Below, piece by piece: positions 25,537 through 33,321 of a stretch of 64,000 nt of DNA. Origin of the DNA: CAWCHZ01 sp963795555. GTDB lineage: Bacteria; Actinomycetota; Thermoleophilia; Solirubrobacterales; Solirubrobacteraceae. The notes beneath the pieces were generated by a model. The model had not been told where the DNA came from. It ran no database searches and saw only the letters and a list, made by a program, of their open reading frames with translations. Numbering within the stretch: the stretch's first letter is position 1; the number at the start of each line of letters is the position of its first letter. The position numbers and the translations under genes were made by a program. The stretch is from NCBI GenBank assembly GCA_963795555.1, contig CAWCHZ010000002.1, forward strand, positions 744,001 through 808,000. The letters run 5' to 3'.

Positions 25537-26324
25537 GTGCGCACCAATCGCGTCCGCAGCGCGCTCGCCGCGGCAGCCATCGCGACGACGCCGATCGCCA
25601 CGGCGATGCCGAAGCCAAGCGCCAGCGCGCGTCCGTCCCAACCGGTGATCAGCAGCGAGCGGATCGCCTCGATTAGGTAGGAGACCGGGTTATAGGTGGC
25701 GACGTCGCGAAACCAGGTCGTCTGGATCAGGTTGCGCGGCAGGCTCATCGACGACAGGAACAGGAAGACGAAGAAGACGGGGAAGAGGCCCTGGACGGCC
25801 TCGCCGGACCCGGCACGCAGCGCGACGAAGAGCCCGATCGCGCCGAAGGAGAGCATCATCGTCAGCGCCAGCGCGACGATTACGAGCACACCCGGCACGC
25901 CCGCGGCGAAGTGCGCTCCGGCGACGAAGCCGACGAGGAGGTAGGTCCCAGCCTGGATCAGGCCCAGCGCCAACGCGCCGGCGAGCAGGCCGGCGAGTAG
26001 CGCGGGGGCGCGCAGTGGCGTCAGCGCGAGGCGGTTGAGGAAGCCCGTCTCGATGTCGCGCGCGAGGTTTGTCCCGGCGTTCATCACCGAGAACAGCGCG
26101 CCCTGCATGAAGGGGATCGCCAGCGCGAACGTCAGGTAGGAATCGGTCGGAAAGCCCGGCAGGCGGGTTGCGCGCTGCAGGCCGCTGGCGTTCACGGCGA
26201 GCAGGAACATCGGGAAGATCAGCGCAGGCACGACCTGGGCCGGCTGGCGCAGCGTGCGCAGCACCGAGCGGCGCGCGAGCTGGCCGACCTGCGTCCTCGC
26301 CGACGAGCGTCGAGGCGCCATCAC
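25533..26324 (-). CDS. ABC-2 type exporter permease (DrrB-like), first subunit
   Basis: 263 residues, about six membrane segments. The loop TNLARDIETGFLNRLALTPL is the signature of daunorubicin-type ABC-2 permeases, and it is paralogous to the next gene. The stop-start overlap with the ATPase gene upstream (26321-26324) shows coupling. The two permeases probably form a heterodimer with the ATPase. Confidence 0.87.
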   Translation of the reverse strand: MMAPRRSSARTQVGQLARRSVLRTLRQPAQVVPALIFPMFLLAVNASGLQRATRLPGFPTDSYLTFALAIPFMQGALFSVMNAGTNLARDIETGFLNRLALTPLRAPALLAGLLAGALALGLIQAGTYLLVGFVAGAHFAAGVPGVLVIVALALTMMLSFGAIGLFVALRAGSGEAVQGLFPVFFVFLFLSSMSLPRNLIQTTWFRDVATYNPVSYLIEAIRSLLITGWDGRALALGFGIAVAIGVVAMAAAASALRTRLVRT

Positions 26325-27340
26325 GCCGGGGCGGGCTCGGGATCCACCTCGTCGGCGGCATCCGCCGTCATGACCTGCTCATCCCCGGCGCCCTCCAGCG
26401 AGCGGCCCGTCTTGGCGAGGAAGACGTCGTTCAGCGAGGGGGCATGGAGCTGCAGCTGCTCGACGGCGATCTGCTCGGCATCGAGCGCGCGCACAACCTC
26501 GGCCAGGTTGGCCTCGCCGCCGCGCAACCGCACCGACGCGCCGCGAGGCGAGATGCCGGCGGGCTCGCCGAAGCGCTCGAGCACGAGCGCGACGGCGGCC
26601 TGGTCAGCGGGATCCTGCGGGATCGCCTCGACGGTCGGGCGGCCGATCTCGGCCTTGAGCGCGGCGGGCGTGCCCTCGGCGACGATCCGTCCACGATCGA
26701 TGATGCCAACGCGGTTGGCGAGCGCGTCCGCCTCCTCGAGGTACTGCGTCGTCAGGAAGACCGTCACGCCGTCCTCGCGGGCCAGGTGCGCGACCTCCTC
26801 CCACAGCGCGCTGCGACTCTGCACGTCGAGCCCGGTCGTGGGCTCGTCGAGGAAGAGGATGCGCGGACGATGGACGAGCGCCAGCGCGAGGTCCAGCCGG
26901 CGCTTCATGCCACCCGAGTAGCCCCCAACGCGGCGGTCGGCGGCCTCGCGCAGACCCACGCGCATTAGCAGCTCTTCCGTGCGTGCCAAGCGCTGCGCCT
27001 TGGGCAGGCCGTGCATCGCGGTCTGCAGGCGCATGTGATCGCGGCCGGTGAGAAACGGGTCGAGTGCCGCCTCCTGCAGCGCCGCGCCGATCGCGGCACG
27101 GACCTGCGGCCCCTCGTGCACGACGTCGTGACCGGCGACACGGGCGTGACCGGCGGTCGGCGGCAGCAGCGTCGTGAGCATCAGCACGGTCGTCGACTTG
27201 CCCGCCCCGTTGGGGCCCAGGAAGCCGTAGATCTCCCCCGGAGCGACGCTGAGGTCGATGCCGTCAACGGCGCGGGGCCCCTTGCGGAACTCCCGCACGA
27301 GCCCCTCGACCTCGATGCTTGCGGAGACGGTGGTGGCCAA
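26321..27340 (-). CDS. ABC exporter ATP-binding protein (DrrA-like)
   Basis: The 339-residue ATPase has Walker A GPNGAGKST, signature YSGGMKRRLDLA, Walker B RILFLDEPTTGLD and an H-loop region VFLTTQYLEEAD. The ~100-residue C-terminal extension is the DrrA type, ending in an acidic tail. The start is a TTG at 27340; a consensus promoter places the transcript start almost on it. First gene of the exporter operon, divergent from the marR gene. Confidence 0.92.
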   Translation of the reverse strand: MATTVSASIEVEGLVREFRKGPRAVDGIDLSVAPGEIYGFLGPNGAGKSTTVLMLTTLLPPTAGHARVAGHDVVHEGPQVRAAIGAALQEAALDPFLTGRDHMRLQTAMHGLPKAQRLARTEELLMRVGLREAADRRVGGYSGGMKRRLDLALALVHRPRILFLDEPTTGLDVQSRSALWEEVAHLAREDGVTVFLTTQYLEEADALANRVGIIDRGRIVAEGTPAALKAEIGRPTVEAIPQDPADQAAVALVLERFGEPAGISPRGASVRLRGGEANLAEVVRALDAEQIAVEQLQLHAPSLNDVFLAKTGRSLEGAGDEQVMTADAADEVDPEPAPA

Positions 27341-27342
27341 GA

Positions 27343-27410
27343 GCCTGCCAGGCTACCTAAAAGGTTGAGGATGTCAAGCCTTATTGCCTTCAATTGTTGA
27401 TGTTTGACAG
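27343..27410 (-). promoter_or_regulatory. Promoter of the ABC exporter operon and possible MarR operator
   Basis: On the minus strand a TTGACA -35 (27372-27377) is 16 bases from a TAGCCT -10 (27350-27355), nine bases before the TTG start. The AT-rich segment around 27388-27400 contains the palindromic core CAATTG flanked by TT/GA, which could be the MarR site. A second TTGACA (27404-27409) faces the marR gene. Confidence 0.5.
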
Positions 27411-27428
27411 CACTGGTACGATCCAGAT

Positions 27429-28055
27429 ATGGGCGCAGCGATTCGATCAGCGGGCGCAGCAATCCGCCCAGCCACGCCGGACGCCGCGATCGGGTCAGCC
27501 CCCACGCGGCCCCGCCAGCGCACGGGTCGGCCGGCCGCCGAGGAGCGCGCGCGCCAGGTGGCGACGACGCTCAGGCTCGCCGATGCCGACGCCGAGCGCG
27601 ACGAGCGTAGCCGCGGTCACTCGGGGCGCGGCCGACGCAGGGGAGGGGCCACGGCGGTGGAGGCGTGGGAGCTCTTGACCGAGCTGATGTCCCGCACCCA
27701 GCGCCCGCGCCTGATCGCCCTTTGCTCGGAATTTGACATAACCCCGCCGCAGCTGATGACGCTGCGCGGGCTCAGCAGCGATGCGCCCGTGCCGATGAGC
27801 GAGATCGCCAAGGCGCTCTCCTGCGATGCGTCCAATGTGACGGGCATCGTCGATCGCCTCGAGGCGCGTGGCCTGGTCCAGCGCAGCAGCTCGCCGGGCG
27901 ATCGTCGCGTGAAGATGCTGACATTGACGCCCGCCGGTCGTGCGGCACGCGAGCAGCTGGTGCGGCGAATGACCCAGCCGCCCGAGCCGTTGGCGGGATT
28001 GAGCATGGCCGACCAACGGGCGCTGCGCGACATCCTGCGCCGCGCGCTGCGCTAG
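27429..28055 (+). CDS. MarR-family transcriptional regulator
   Basis: The regulator core begins VEAWELLTELMSRTQRPRLI and contains FDITPPQLMTLRGLSSDAPV, MSEIAKALSCDASNVTGIVD (recognition helix) and RLEARGLVQRSSSPGDRRVK (wing), so the winged-helix fold is complete. The ~75 residues before it are low-complexity Arg/Ala sequence, and a -35 box overlaps the region just before ATG 27429. The true start may be an internal GTG around 27657. It probably represses the divergent ABC exporter and itself. Confidence 0.85.
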   Translation: MGAAIRSAGAAIRPATPDAAIGSAPTRPRQRTGRPAAEERARQVATTLRLADADAERDERSRGHSGRGRRRGGATAVEAWELLTELMSRTQRPRLIALCSEFDITPPQLMTLRGLSSDAPVPMSEIAKALSCDASNVTGIVDRLEARGLVQRSSSPGDRRVKMLTLTPAGRAAREQLVRRMTQPPEPLAGLSMADQRALRDILRRALR

Positions 28056-28143
28056 CGGCGCTGCGCGACAGCCCGCGCGGAGCCACGCGCCAGCTGCGTG
28101 ATATCCCGCGGGGACCGTGGGTGGTTCACCGCGCAGCCCGTCA

Positions 28144-28173
28144 CGGCACAGCGGCCGATCGGCCGCTGTGCCG
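28144..28173. promoter_or_regulatory. Perfect 30-bp palindrome between marR and the PRC-barrel gene
   Basis: Half-site CGGCACAGCGGCCGA is followed immediately by its exact reverse complement. It lies 89 bp after the marR stop and seven bases before the -10 of the next gene. It could act as an operator for a dimeric regulator or, in RNA, as a very stable hairpin terminator for marR; there is no T-run. Confidence 0.6.
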
Positions 28174-28179
28174 CTGGCG

Positions 28180-28185
28180 TATGCT
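28180..28185 (+). promoter_or_regulatory. -10 element of a probable leaderless gene (TATGCT)
   Basis: TAnnnT exactly six bases before ATG 28192, supporting 28192 as the ancestral start of the PRC-barrel gene. Confidence 0.5.
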
Positions 28186-28223
28186 GACCGCATGGATCTC
28201 GGAGCGCCGATCTCCTATATGAG

Positions 28224-28553
28224 GTGCTGACCAAGGGCACGCCTGTCTACAGCGCCGACGAGCAGCCGATCGGCAAGGTCGTGCATGTGCTCGCGGCCGA
28301 GCATGAGGACCTCTTCGAAGGGATCGTCGTTGCCGAGCCCGGCGGGACCGGGCATCGTTTCGCCGACGCCGAGCTGGTCGGCGCGATCCACGAACGCGGT
28401 GTGACCCTCACGCTCCCCGCCGACGCCTGCCGCGACCTGCCACGGCCGAGCCCCGGCCCAGCCGTCATGCGGGCCGATCCCGCCGAGCGGGGCGAGGGGG
28501 CGCTGACGGCGAAGCTGCACCGCGCCTGGGATCTCGTTTCCGGGCGCTACTGA
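28224..28553 (+). CDS. PRC-barrel domain protein, probably frameshifted near its start
   Basis: The open frame reads KGTPVYSADEQPIGKVVHVL, EDLFEGIVV, RFADAELV, then ends LTAKLHRAWDLVSGRY, a PRC-barrel family common in these bacteria. The expected N-terminus MDLGAPISY is present just upstream from ATG 28192, behind a leaderless -10 box, but in a different frame: one base appears missing near 28218. As it stands only a GTG at 28224 could initiate, without a good ribosome-binding site. PRC-barrels bind RNA or protein partners; the role here is unknown. A hairpin (28559-28578) follows the stop. Confidence 0.7.
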   Translation: MLTKGTPVYSADEQPIGKVVHVLAAEHEDLFEGIVVAEPGGTGHRFADAELVGAIHERGVTLTLPADACRDLPRPSPGPAVMRADPAERGEGALTAKLHRAWDLVSGRY

Positions 28554-28558
28554 ACTGC

Positions 28559-28578
28559 CAGCCGGCAAACGCCGGCTG
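28559..28578 (+). terminator. GC-rich hairpin after the PRC-barrel gene
   Basis: Stem CAGCCGGC / GCCGGCTG with loop AAAC, six bases after the stop. There is no T-run, so this is a putative terminator only. Confidence 0.4.
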
Positions 28579-28647
28579 ACCCACCGGACGACGCTGGTGC
28601 ACAGTCGCATGGCGGCATGCAATTACGCATGATAAGCTTCGGCCACG

Positions 28648-28893
28648 ATGCCCAAGACGATCCAGATCCGCGACGTCGAGGACGAGGTGTATGCGGGCCT
28701 CGTGCGCCGCGCAGCCGAAGCCGGGGTCACCGTGCCCGAGCTGCTCAGGGCCGAGGCGGCACGGATTGCCGCGCGGCCGTCGATGACCAGCTGGCTCGAG
28801 CGCACCCGCAGTCGCAGCAGCCGGGTCGATCGGGCTGAGGTGCTGGCCGCCTTCGATGAGCATCGTGGGACATGGCCCGGTGCTGGTCGTTGA
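28648..28893 (+). CDS. FitA/VapB-type antitoxin
   Basis: 81 residues starting MPKTIQIRDVEDEVYAGLVR, then RAAEAGVTVPELLRAEAARI, a ribbon-helix-helix of the kind found in FitA/VapB antitoxins that pair with PIN toxins. The C-terminal half (SWLERTRSRSSRVDRAEVL) would wrap the toxin. TAAGCT lies nine bases upstream. It overlaps the toxin gene, the usual arrangement. Confidence 0.82.
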   Translation: MPKTIQIRDVEDEVYAGLVRRAAEAGVTVPELLRAEAARIAARPSMTSWLERTRSRSSRVDRAEVLAAFDEHRGTWPGAGR

Positions 28894-29272
28894 TGCTTCG
28901 TGCCTGTTCGAGGTGCTGGTGGGCGTCGAGGGGCGCGCCGAGCCCATCAGGCAGCGGCTCGCGCAGGATGAGGATCACGCGGCCCCGCACATCGTCGACG
29001 TAGAGGTCTTCAGCGTCATCAGACGCGAACGCCAGCGGGGGCGACTCGACGCTACCGCGGCCGACCAGGCGGTTCATGATCTCGAGTCCTGGCCGGGCGA
29101 GCGCTTCGGCCATCGGCTCCTGCTCGCGCGCGCATGGGATCTGCGCGACGCCGTCCGCGGATGGGATGCGATGTACGTCGCATTGGCCGAGGCGCTGGAA
29201 GCCGTGCTGCTCACGACCGACACGCGACTCGCCGGCGCGCGCGGCCCGAGCTGCCGGATCGAGCTGCTCTGA
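28880..29272 (+). CDS. PIN-domain toxin (VapC/FitB-type)
   Basis: Begins VLVVDASCLFEVLVG with the first catalytic Asp. Then VDVEVFSVIRRE supplies the Glu, WDAMYVALAEALEAVLLTTD the C-terminal acidic pair. This is a PIN ribonuclease likely cleaving RNA when the antitoxin is lost. GTG 28880 gives the canonical N-terminus and overlaps the antitoxin by 14 bp; ATG 28856 would add eight residues. Confidence 0.85.
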   Translation: MLVVDASCLFEVLVGVEGRAEPIRQRLAQDEDHAAPHIVDVEVFSVIRRERQRGRLDATAADQAVHDLESWPGERFGHRLLLARAWDLRDAVRGWDAMYVALAEALEAVLLTTDTRLAGARGPSCRIELL

Positions 29273-29335
29273 GGACGAGCAAGCGAGCGACCGCCCTCAC
29301 CGCCCTCTCTCAGCGTCTAGTTCACATAAGATCGA

Positions 29336-29506
29336 TTATCGAGCGTTGGCGAGTAGTGCATCGTCGGCCGACGGCGCATCCGCAGCGTCGGCGCACCCGC
29401 AGCCCCCACCACGACGATCGGGTCCACAGCACTCGGCCTTCCGCTCGGGCTCACAGCAGGCGGCCCGGGCGTCAACGCTGCAGCAATCGGGCTCTAGCTC
29501 AGCCAC
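29336..29506 (-). CDS. Cysteine-rich mini-protein of the arsenic locus
   Basis: A 56-residue frame beginning VAELEPDCCSVDARAACCEP and continuing with ECCGPD and GCGCADAAD. It has three CC pairs, each followed by acidic or Pro residues, plus a C-G-C. The GTG at 29506 overlaps the end of arsR by 13 bp, indicating coupling. Similar CC-repeat tails occur in actinobacterial arsenic operons as I recall. Thiol binding of As(III) or a chaperone role is plausible but unproven. It is short, so some doubt remains that it is expressed. Confidence 0.5.
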   Translation of the reverse strand: MAELEPDCCSVDARAACCEPERKAECCGPDRRGGGCGCADAADAPSADDALLANAR

Positions 29507-29847
29507 GCGGACAGCTCCTCCAGCGCGTCGGGGATCACGTAGTAGTAGGCCCACAGGCCGCGGCGCTCGGAGTCGACGAGCCCGGCGGCGCGCAGCTTGC
29601 CGAGATGATGCGAGAGCGTGGGCTGTGAGATGTCGAACAGCGGCACGAGCTCGCACACGCAGACCTTGCCGGCATGCCTTCTGAGCACGTCGACGAGCTG
29701 CAGGCGGATCGGGTCACCGAGCGCCTTGGCCACTGCGGCCAGCCGCAACGCCTGCTCGCGCTGAACGTCGGGATAGGCAACCGGCTCACAACACCTCTCC
29801 CCTGCGGCGCGCTTGGTCTTCGGAGCGAGCTCGAGATCGACAGCCAT
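29494..29847 (-). CDS. arsR: ArsR/SmtB-family arsenic-responsive repressor
   Basis: A 117-residue winged-helix repressor with DISQPTLSHHLGKLRAAGLV as recognition helix. Two possible As(III) sites are visible: the CVCEL motif (C63, C65), equivalent to the E. coli ArsR site, and an N-terminal C19-C20 pair as in the Corynebacterium ArsR type. Start 29847 is set by a consensus promoter whose -10 (TATATG) lies seven bases upstream. It represses the divergent aquaporin-arsC genes and itself through a shared operator. Confidence 0.9.
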   Translation of the reverse strand: MAVDLELAPKTKRAAGERCCEPVAYPDVQREQALRLAAVAKALGDPIRLQLVDVLRRHAGKVCVCELVPLFDISQPTLSHHLGKLRAAGLVDSERRGLWAYYYVIPDALEELSAWLS

Positions 29848-29854
29848 CGATCTA

Positions 29855-29894
29855 CATATACCTATTGAAGTTACATTTGTCAATGCAATACGAT
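29855..29894. promoter_or_regulatory. Divergent ars promoters with ArsR operator
   Basis: Minus strand: TTGACA (29878-29883), 17-bp spacer, TATATG (29855-29860) for arsR. Plus strand: TTGAAG (29865-29870), 18-bp spacer, TACGAT (29889-29894) for the aquaporin gene, six bases before ATG 29901. The inverted repeat ATTGA-N11-TCAAT (29864-29884) covers both -35 boxes, so one bound repressor would block both directions. Confidence 0.7.
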
Positions 29895-29900
29895 CGCGGC

Positions 29901-30701
29901 ATGGATGCGAGGCCGCTCGATCGCGGCGTGGACGACACGCCGCTCGCTCCCCGCATGGATGCGGCGCCGCTCGCTCGCCGCCTGCTCGCCGAGCTGCTGG
30001 GCTCCGCGTTCCTTGCGGCGCTCGTGATCGGCTCGGGGATCGCCGCACAGAGGCTCTCCCCGGGCGACGTCGGCCTCCAGCTGTTCGAGAACGCAGCCGC
30101 CACCGCGGCGGGCCTGTTCGCGGTCATCCTCATGTTCGGGCCTGTCTCGGGTGGGCACTTCAACCCCGCCGTCTCGCTCGCCGACGCCCGCTTCGGCGGC
30201 ATGAGCTGGCGTGACGCGCTCGCCTACATCCCCGCCCAGATCGCCGGCTGCATCCTCGGCGCCATCACCGCCAACGCGATGTTCGGCCTGGCCGCGATCA
30301 GCCTCTCCGTTGACCACCGCGCATCGCCCGCTCACATGCTCTCCGAGGCGATCGCGACCGGTGGTCTGCTGCTCGTGATCTTCGCGCTCGCGCGCACCGG
30401 ACGAGCACGCAGCGCGCCTGCGGCCGTCGGCGCGTACATCGGCGCCGCCTACTTCTTCACCAGCTCAGCCAGCTTCGCCAATCCAGCGATCAGCATCGGG
30501 CGTATGTTCTCCAACACGTTCGCCGGGATCGCGCCCGCCTCCGTGCCGGCCTTCGTCCTCGCCCAACTCGCCGGCACGGCGTGCGCGATCGTCGCGATCG
30601 GGGTGCTCTATCCCGACGTCACGGCCGGCGAGGCCGCCGACGTCGTCCTGCCGCACAACGGGCAGCCGGCGGGGACCGTCAGCGAAGCAGCGCGAGGCTG
30701 A
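29901..30701 (+). CDS. Aquaglyceroporin (MIP family), probable arsenite channel (AqpS-like)
   Basis: The 266-residue MIP protein has the two pore motifs GGHFNPAVSLAD (first NPA) and ASFANPAISIGRMF (second), where Val and Ile follow Pro-Ala as in arsenic-associated aquaporins. There are about six helices. Start 29901 is supported by a TACGAT -10 box six bases upstream. It lies between arsR and arsC with no arsB or acr3, matching the arsR-aqpS-arsC arrangement of Sinorhizobium, where arsenite made inside leaves through the channel. Confidence 0.88.
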   Translation: MDARPLDRGVDDTPLAPRMDAAPLARRLLAELLGSAFLAALVIGSGIAAQRLSPGDVGLQLFENAAATAAGLFAVILMFGPVSGGHFNPAVSLADARFGGMSWRDALAYIPAQIAGCILGAITANAMFGLAAISLSVDHRASPAHMLSEAIATGGLLLVIFALARTGRARSAPAAVGAYIGAAYFFTSSASFANPAISIGRMFSNTFAGIAPASVPAFVLAQLAGTACAIVAIGVLYPDVTAGEAADVVLPHNGQPAGTVSEAARG

Positions 30702-30706
30702 AGCGG

Positions 30707-31135
30707 ATGGCGACCGTCCTGTTCGTCTGCCTGCACAACGCCGGGCGCTCGCAGATGAGCCAGGCCCTCTTCGAGCGCGCCGCCGCCGGCAAGCACAACG
30801 CGCTGTCGGCAGGCACCACCCCGGCCGAGCACGTCCACCCGGAAGTCGTCCAGGTCATGCATGAGCTTGACATCGACCTCTCCGATCGCCGCCCCCAGCT
30901 GCTCACTCGCGCGCTCGCCGAGCAGGCGGACATCATCGTCACGATGGGTTGTGGTGACGAGTGCCCCTACGTCCCCGGCAAGCGTTACGTCGACTGGGAC
31001 CTCGCCGACCCCAAGGGTCGCCCGCTCGCCGAGGTCCGCGCGACACGGGACGAGATCGCCGGTCGCGTCAGCGATCTGCTTGCAGAGCTCGTCAAGGAGG
31101 CGTGTAAATCAAGCCGCGGCGGGCCGACCTTGTAG
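30707..31135 (+). CDS. arsC: Arsenate reductase, low-molecular-weight phosphatase type
   Basis: 142 residues. The P-loop VCLHNAGRSQMS supplies the nucleophile C8 in C-x5-R-S, and the loop MGCGDECPYVPG supplies C82 and C86 for the disulfide cascade. DWDLADPKG carries the general-acid Asp. It reduces arsenate to arsenite using thioredoxin or mycothiol/mycoredoxin. It is five bases after the channel gene and clearly cotranscribed. Confidence 0.93.
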   Translation: MATVLFVCLHNAGRSQMSQALFERAAAGKHNALSAGTTPAEHVHPEVVQVMHELDIDLSDRRPQLLTRALAEQADIIVTMGCGDECPYVPGKRYVDWDLADPKGRPLAEVRATRDEIAGRVSDLLAELVKEACKSSRGGPTL

Positions 31136-31147
31136 GCTCGCGCCGTC

Positions 31148-32074
31148 ATGGTCCCCGCGGATAACGAGGTCGTGATCGATGTCTCGGGGCTGCGCATGGC
31201 CTACGACGGCTTCGAGGCGGTCCGCGGCGTCGATCTGCAGGTGCGCCGCGGTGAGATCTTCACCTTCCTAGGCCCCAACGGCGCCGGCAAGACGACGACT
31301 GTCGAGATCCTCGAGGGTCATCGCCAGCGCAGCGCCGGAGAGGTTCGCGTGCTCGGCGTCGATCCTGGCCAGGCCGGGCCCGACTGGCGCGCGCGCGTCG
31401 GTGTGGTGTTGCAGAGCTCACGCATCGAGCCTGAGCTGACCGTGCGGGAGTGCCTCGAGCTCTACGCCGGCTACTACCCCGCCCCGCGGCCAGTCCACGA
31501 GGTGGTCGAGCTGGTGGGGCTGAAGTCGAAGATCAACGTCCGCGGCGGCCAGCTCTCGGGCGGCCAGCAGCGGCGCATGGACGTGGCGCTGGCGTTGGTC
31601 GGCGACCCGGAGCTCGTGTTCATGGACGAGCCGACGACGGGTTTCGATCCCGCGGCGCGGCGCTCCGCCTGGGAGATGATCGATGGCCTGCGCCAGCTCG
31701 GCAAGACGATCTTCCTGACCACGCACTACATGGACGAGGCGGAGGCGCTGGCCGACCGGATCGCCGTGCTGCGGGCGGGCGTGATCGTGGCGGAGGGAAC
31801 GCCGCGCACGCTCGGCGGACGCGACCACGCTCCCTACCAGATCGCCTTTACGCTGCCGCCTGGAGCGACCATCGACGACCTGCCGGCGCTGCCCGGCGAG
31901 GTGCGCGAGCTGGACAGGGGTCGACGGGTGCTGATCGCCAGCGAGCAGGTCATGCCAACGCTGCGCACGCTCGCCGACTGGGCGATCACGGGCGGCCGCG
32001 AGATCGGCGATCTGCAGGTGCGCCGCCCGGCGCTGGAGGACGTCTATCTCGAGCTGACCGAGTCCACGCGATGA
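31148..32074 (+). CDS. ABC-2 exporter ATP-binding protein
   Basis: 308-residue DrrA-like ATPase: Walker A LGPNGAGKTTTVEIL, signature LSGGQQRRMDVA, Walker B ELVFMDEPTTGFDP, and H-loop IFLTTHYMDEAEA. TAGGCT lies nine bases before ATG 31148, so the gene has its own promoter after arsC. It is followed with ATGA overlap by its permease. Substrate unknown. Confidence 0.92.
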   Translation: MVPADNEVVIDVSGLRMAYDGFEAVRGVDLQVRRGEIFTFLGPNGAGKTTTVEILEGHRQRSAGEVRVLGVDPGQAGPDWRARVGVVLQSSRIEPELTVRECLELYAGYYPAPRPVHEVVELVGLKSKINVRGGQLSGGQQRRMDVALALVGDPELVFMDEPTTGFDPAARRSAWEMIDGLRQLGKTIFLTTHYMDEAEALADRIAVLRAGVIVAEGTPRTLGGRDHAPYQIAFTLPPGATIDDLPALPGEVRELDRGRRVLIASEQVMPTLRTLADWAITGGREIGDLQVRRPALEDVYLELTESTR

Positions 32075-32847
32075 GCGGCCCGCGCCTGGTGGCCCATCAG
32101 CTGCGCTACGACCTGCTGGTCACCTGGCGCAATCCGCAGAGCCGCTTCTTCGCGATCGCGCTGCCGGTGATCTTCCTGATCCTGCTGTGCTCGATCTTCG
32201 GCAATCACACGATCGACGTGGGCGGGCACCAAATCAAGAACTCCACCTACTACGTCCCAGGCATCTCAACGCTCGGGATCGTCGCGGTGTCGTTCGTCAA
32301 TCTCGTCATCACCGTCACCGCCCAGCGCGAGAGCGGGGTGCTCAAGCGCCGTCGTTCGACGCCCGTTCCCGCGTGGGTCCTGATCGCCAGCCGCACGCTG
32401 ACCGCCGTGATCCTCGCCTACATCCTGGTGGTGGTGATGGTCGTGATCGGCCGCCTCGCCTATGGCGTGCATCTGCCGAGCGCGACGATCCCCGCTTACG
32501 CGCTGGCGGTGGCCGTCGGTGCGATCTGCTTTTGCTGCCTGTCGTTCGCCGTGGCCAGCTTCATCCGCTCCGAGGACTCGGCGCAGCCGACGATCCAAGC
32601 GATAGTGCTGCCGCTGTACTTCATCTCCGGCGTCTTCATCCCCAAGGTTCACCTGTCCAGCGCACTCAGCGATATCGCGAGCGTGTTCCCTGTCAGTCAC
32701 CTCGACTCCGCCCTCTTCAAGGCCTTCGACCCGGCGACCACCGGGCCGGGCATCGCCTGGCATCACCTGCTGATCCTTGCCATCTGGGCGGTCGGTGGGC
32801 TGCTCGTGGCGCTCTGGCGCTTCTCGTGGTCACCCCGAGCCGTCTAG
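32071..32847 (+). CDS. ABC-2 exporter permease
   Basis: 258 residues with six membrane segments, including FFAIALPVIFLILLCSIFG and VLPLYFISGVFIP, and the loop VTAQRESGVLKRRRSTPVPA typical of ABC-2 permeases. The ATG overlaps the ATPase stop. With the ATPase it forms a complete two-gene exporter. Confidence 0.9.
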   Translation: MSGPRLVAHQLRYDLLVTWRNPQSRFFAIALPVIFLILLCSIFGNHTIDVGGHQIKNSTYYVPGISTLGIVAVSFVNLVITVTAQRESGVLKRRRSTPVPAWVLIASRTLTAVILAYILVVVMVVIGRLAYGVHLPSATIPAYALAVAVGAICFCCLSFAVASFIRSEDSAQPTIQAIVLPLYFISGVFIPKVHLSSALSDIASVFPVSHLDSALFKAFDPATTGPGIAWHHLLILAIWAVGGLLVALWRFSWSPRAV

Positions 32848-32943
32848 CCGCGAGCGTCCGAGTGCGAGCCGGACGCCGCGATCCGATCCCAGCTGGGTGC
32901 GGAAACCAGCAGCCCGCACAACGAGGAAGTGGAAAGGACCGAC

Positions 32944-33267
32944 ATGGCCACTAAGTTCGCAGTCGAGCTCTCGCTGCCCGAGGCACCATCCGAGGCACAG
33001 GCTCGCGCCGCCAACGCGCTGCACGATCCGGCCCGCGCCGTCGGGCTGCGCCTGACCAAGCGTGGCCCGGCGCTGCTCCGCTTCAGTCCGCGTGTGCAGT
33101 TCCCCTTCGTGTTGATGGCTTGGCACTACCTCAACGGCGAGCAGATGACCGCCCGGTTCGACTCCGCGGAGGGCGGCGGCACGCGTGTGACGATCAGCGG
33201 CGCGGTCGCGCGCTCCAACCACGCGCTCGCCGCCGACCCGGCGCACTGGTCCGAGGCGCTGCATTGA
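32944..33267 (+). CDS. Hypothetical protein
   Basis: 107 residues from ATG 32944, which follows AAAGGA. The chain is beta-rich, with QFPFVLMAWHYLNGEQMTAR and GGTRVTISGAVARSNHALAA, and has no membrane segment or Cys. I do not recognise it; a small SRPBCC-like or antibody-binding-like fold is conceivable. It lies 96 bp after the ABC permease on the same strand. Confidence 0.55.
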   Translation: MATKFAVELSLPEAPSEAQARAANALHDPARAVGLRLTKRGPALLRFSPRVQFPFVLMAWHYLNGEQMTARFDSAEGGGTRVTISGAVARSNHALAADPAHWSEALH

Positions 33268-33321
33268 GCGCATTGCCAGCGTCTACTGCTGGCAGCAGTG
33301 AGGCCCTCCGCACGCGCGGCG

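Noticed and set aside
27404..27434. A clean promoter for marR at TTGACA 27404
   Set aside because: No good TAnnnT follows at 16-18 bp (ATATGG/TATGGG only), so the marR start and promoter were left uncertain.
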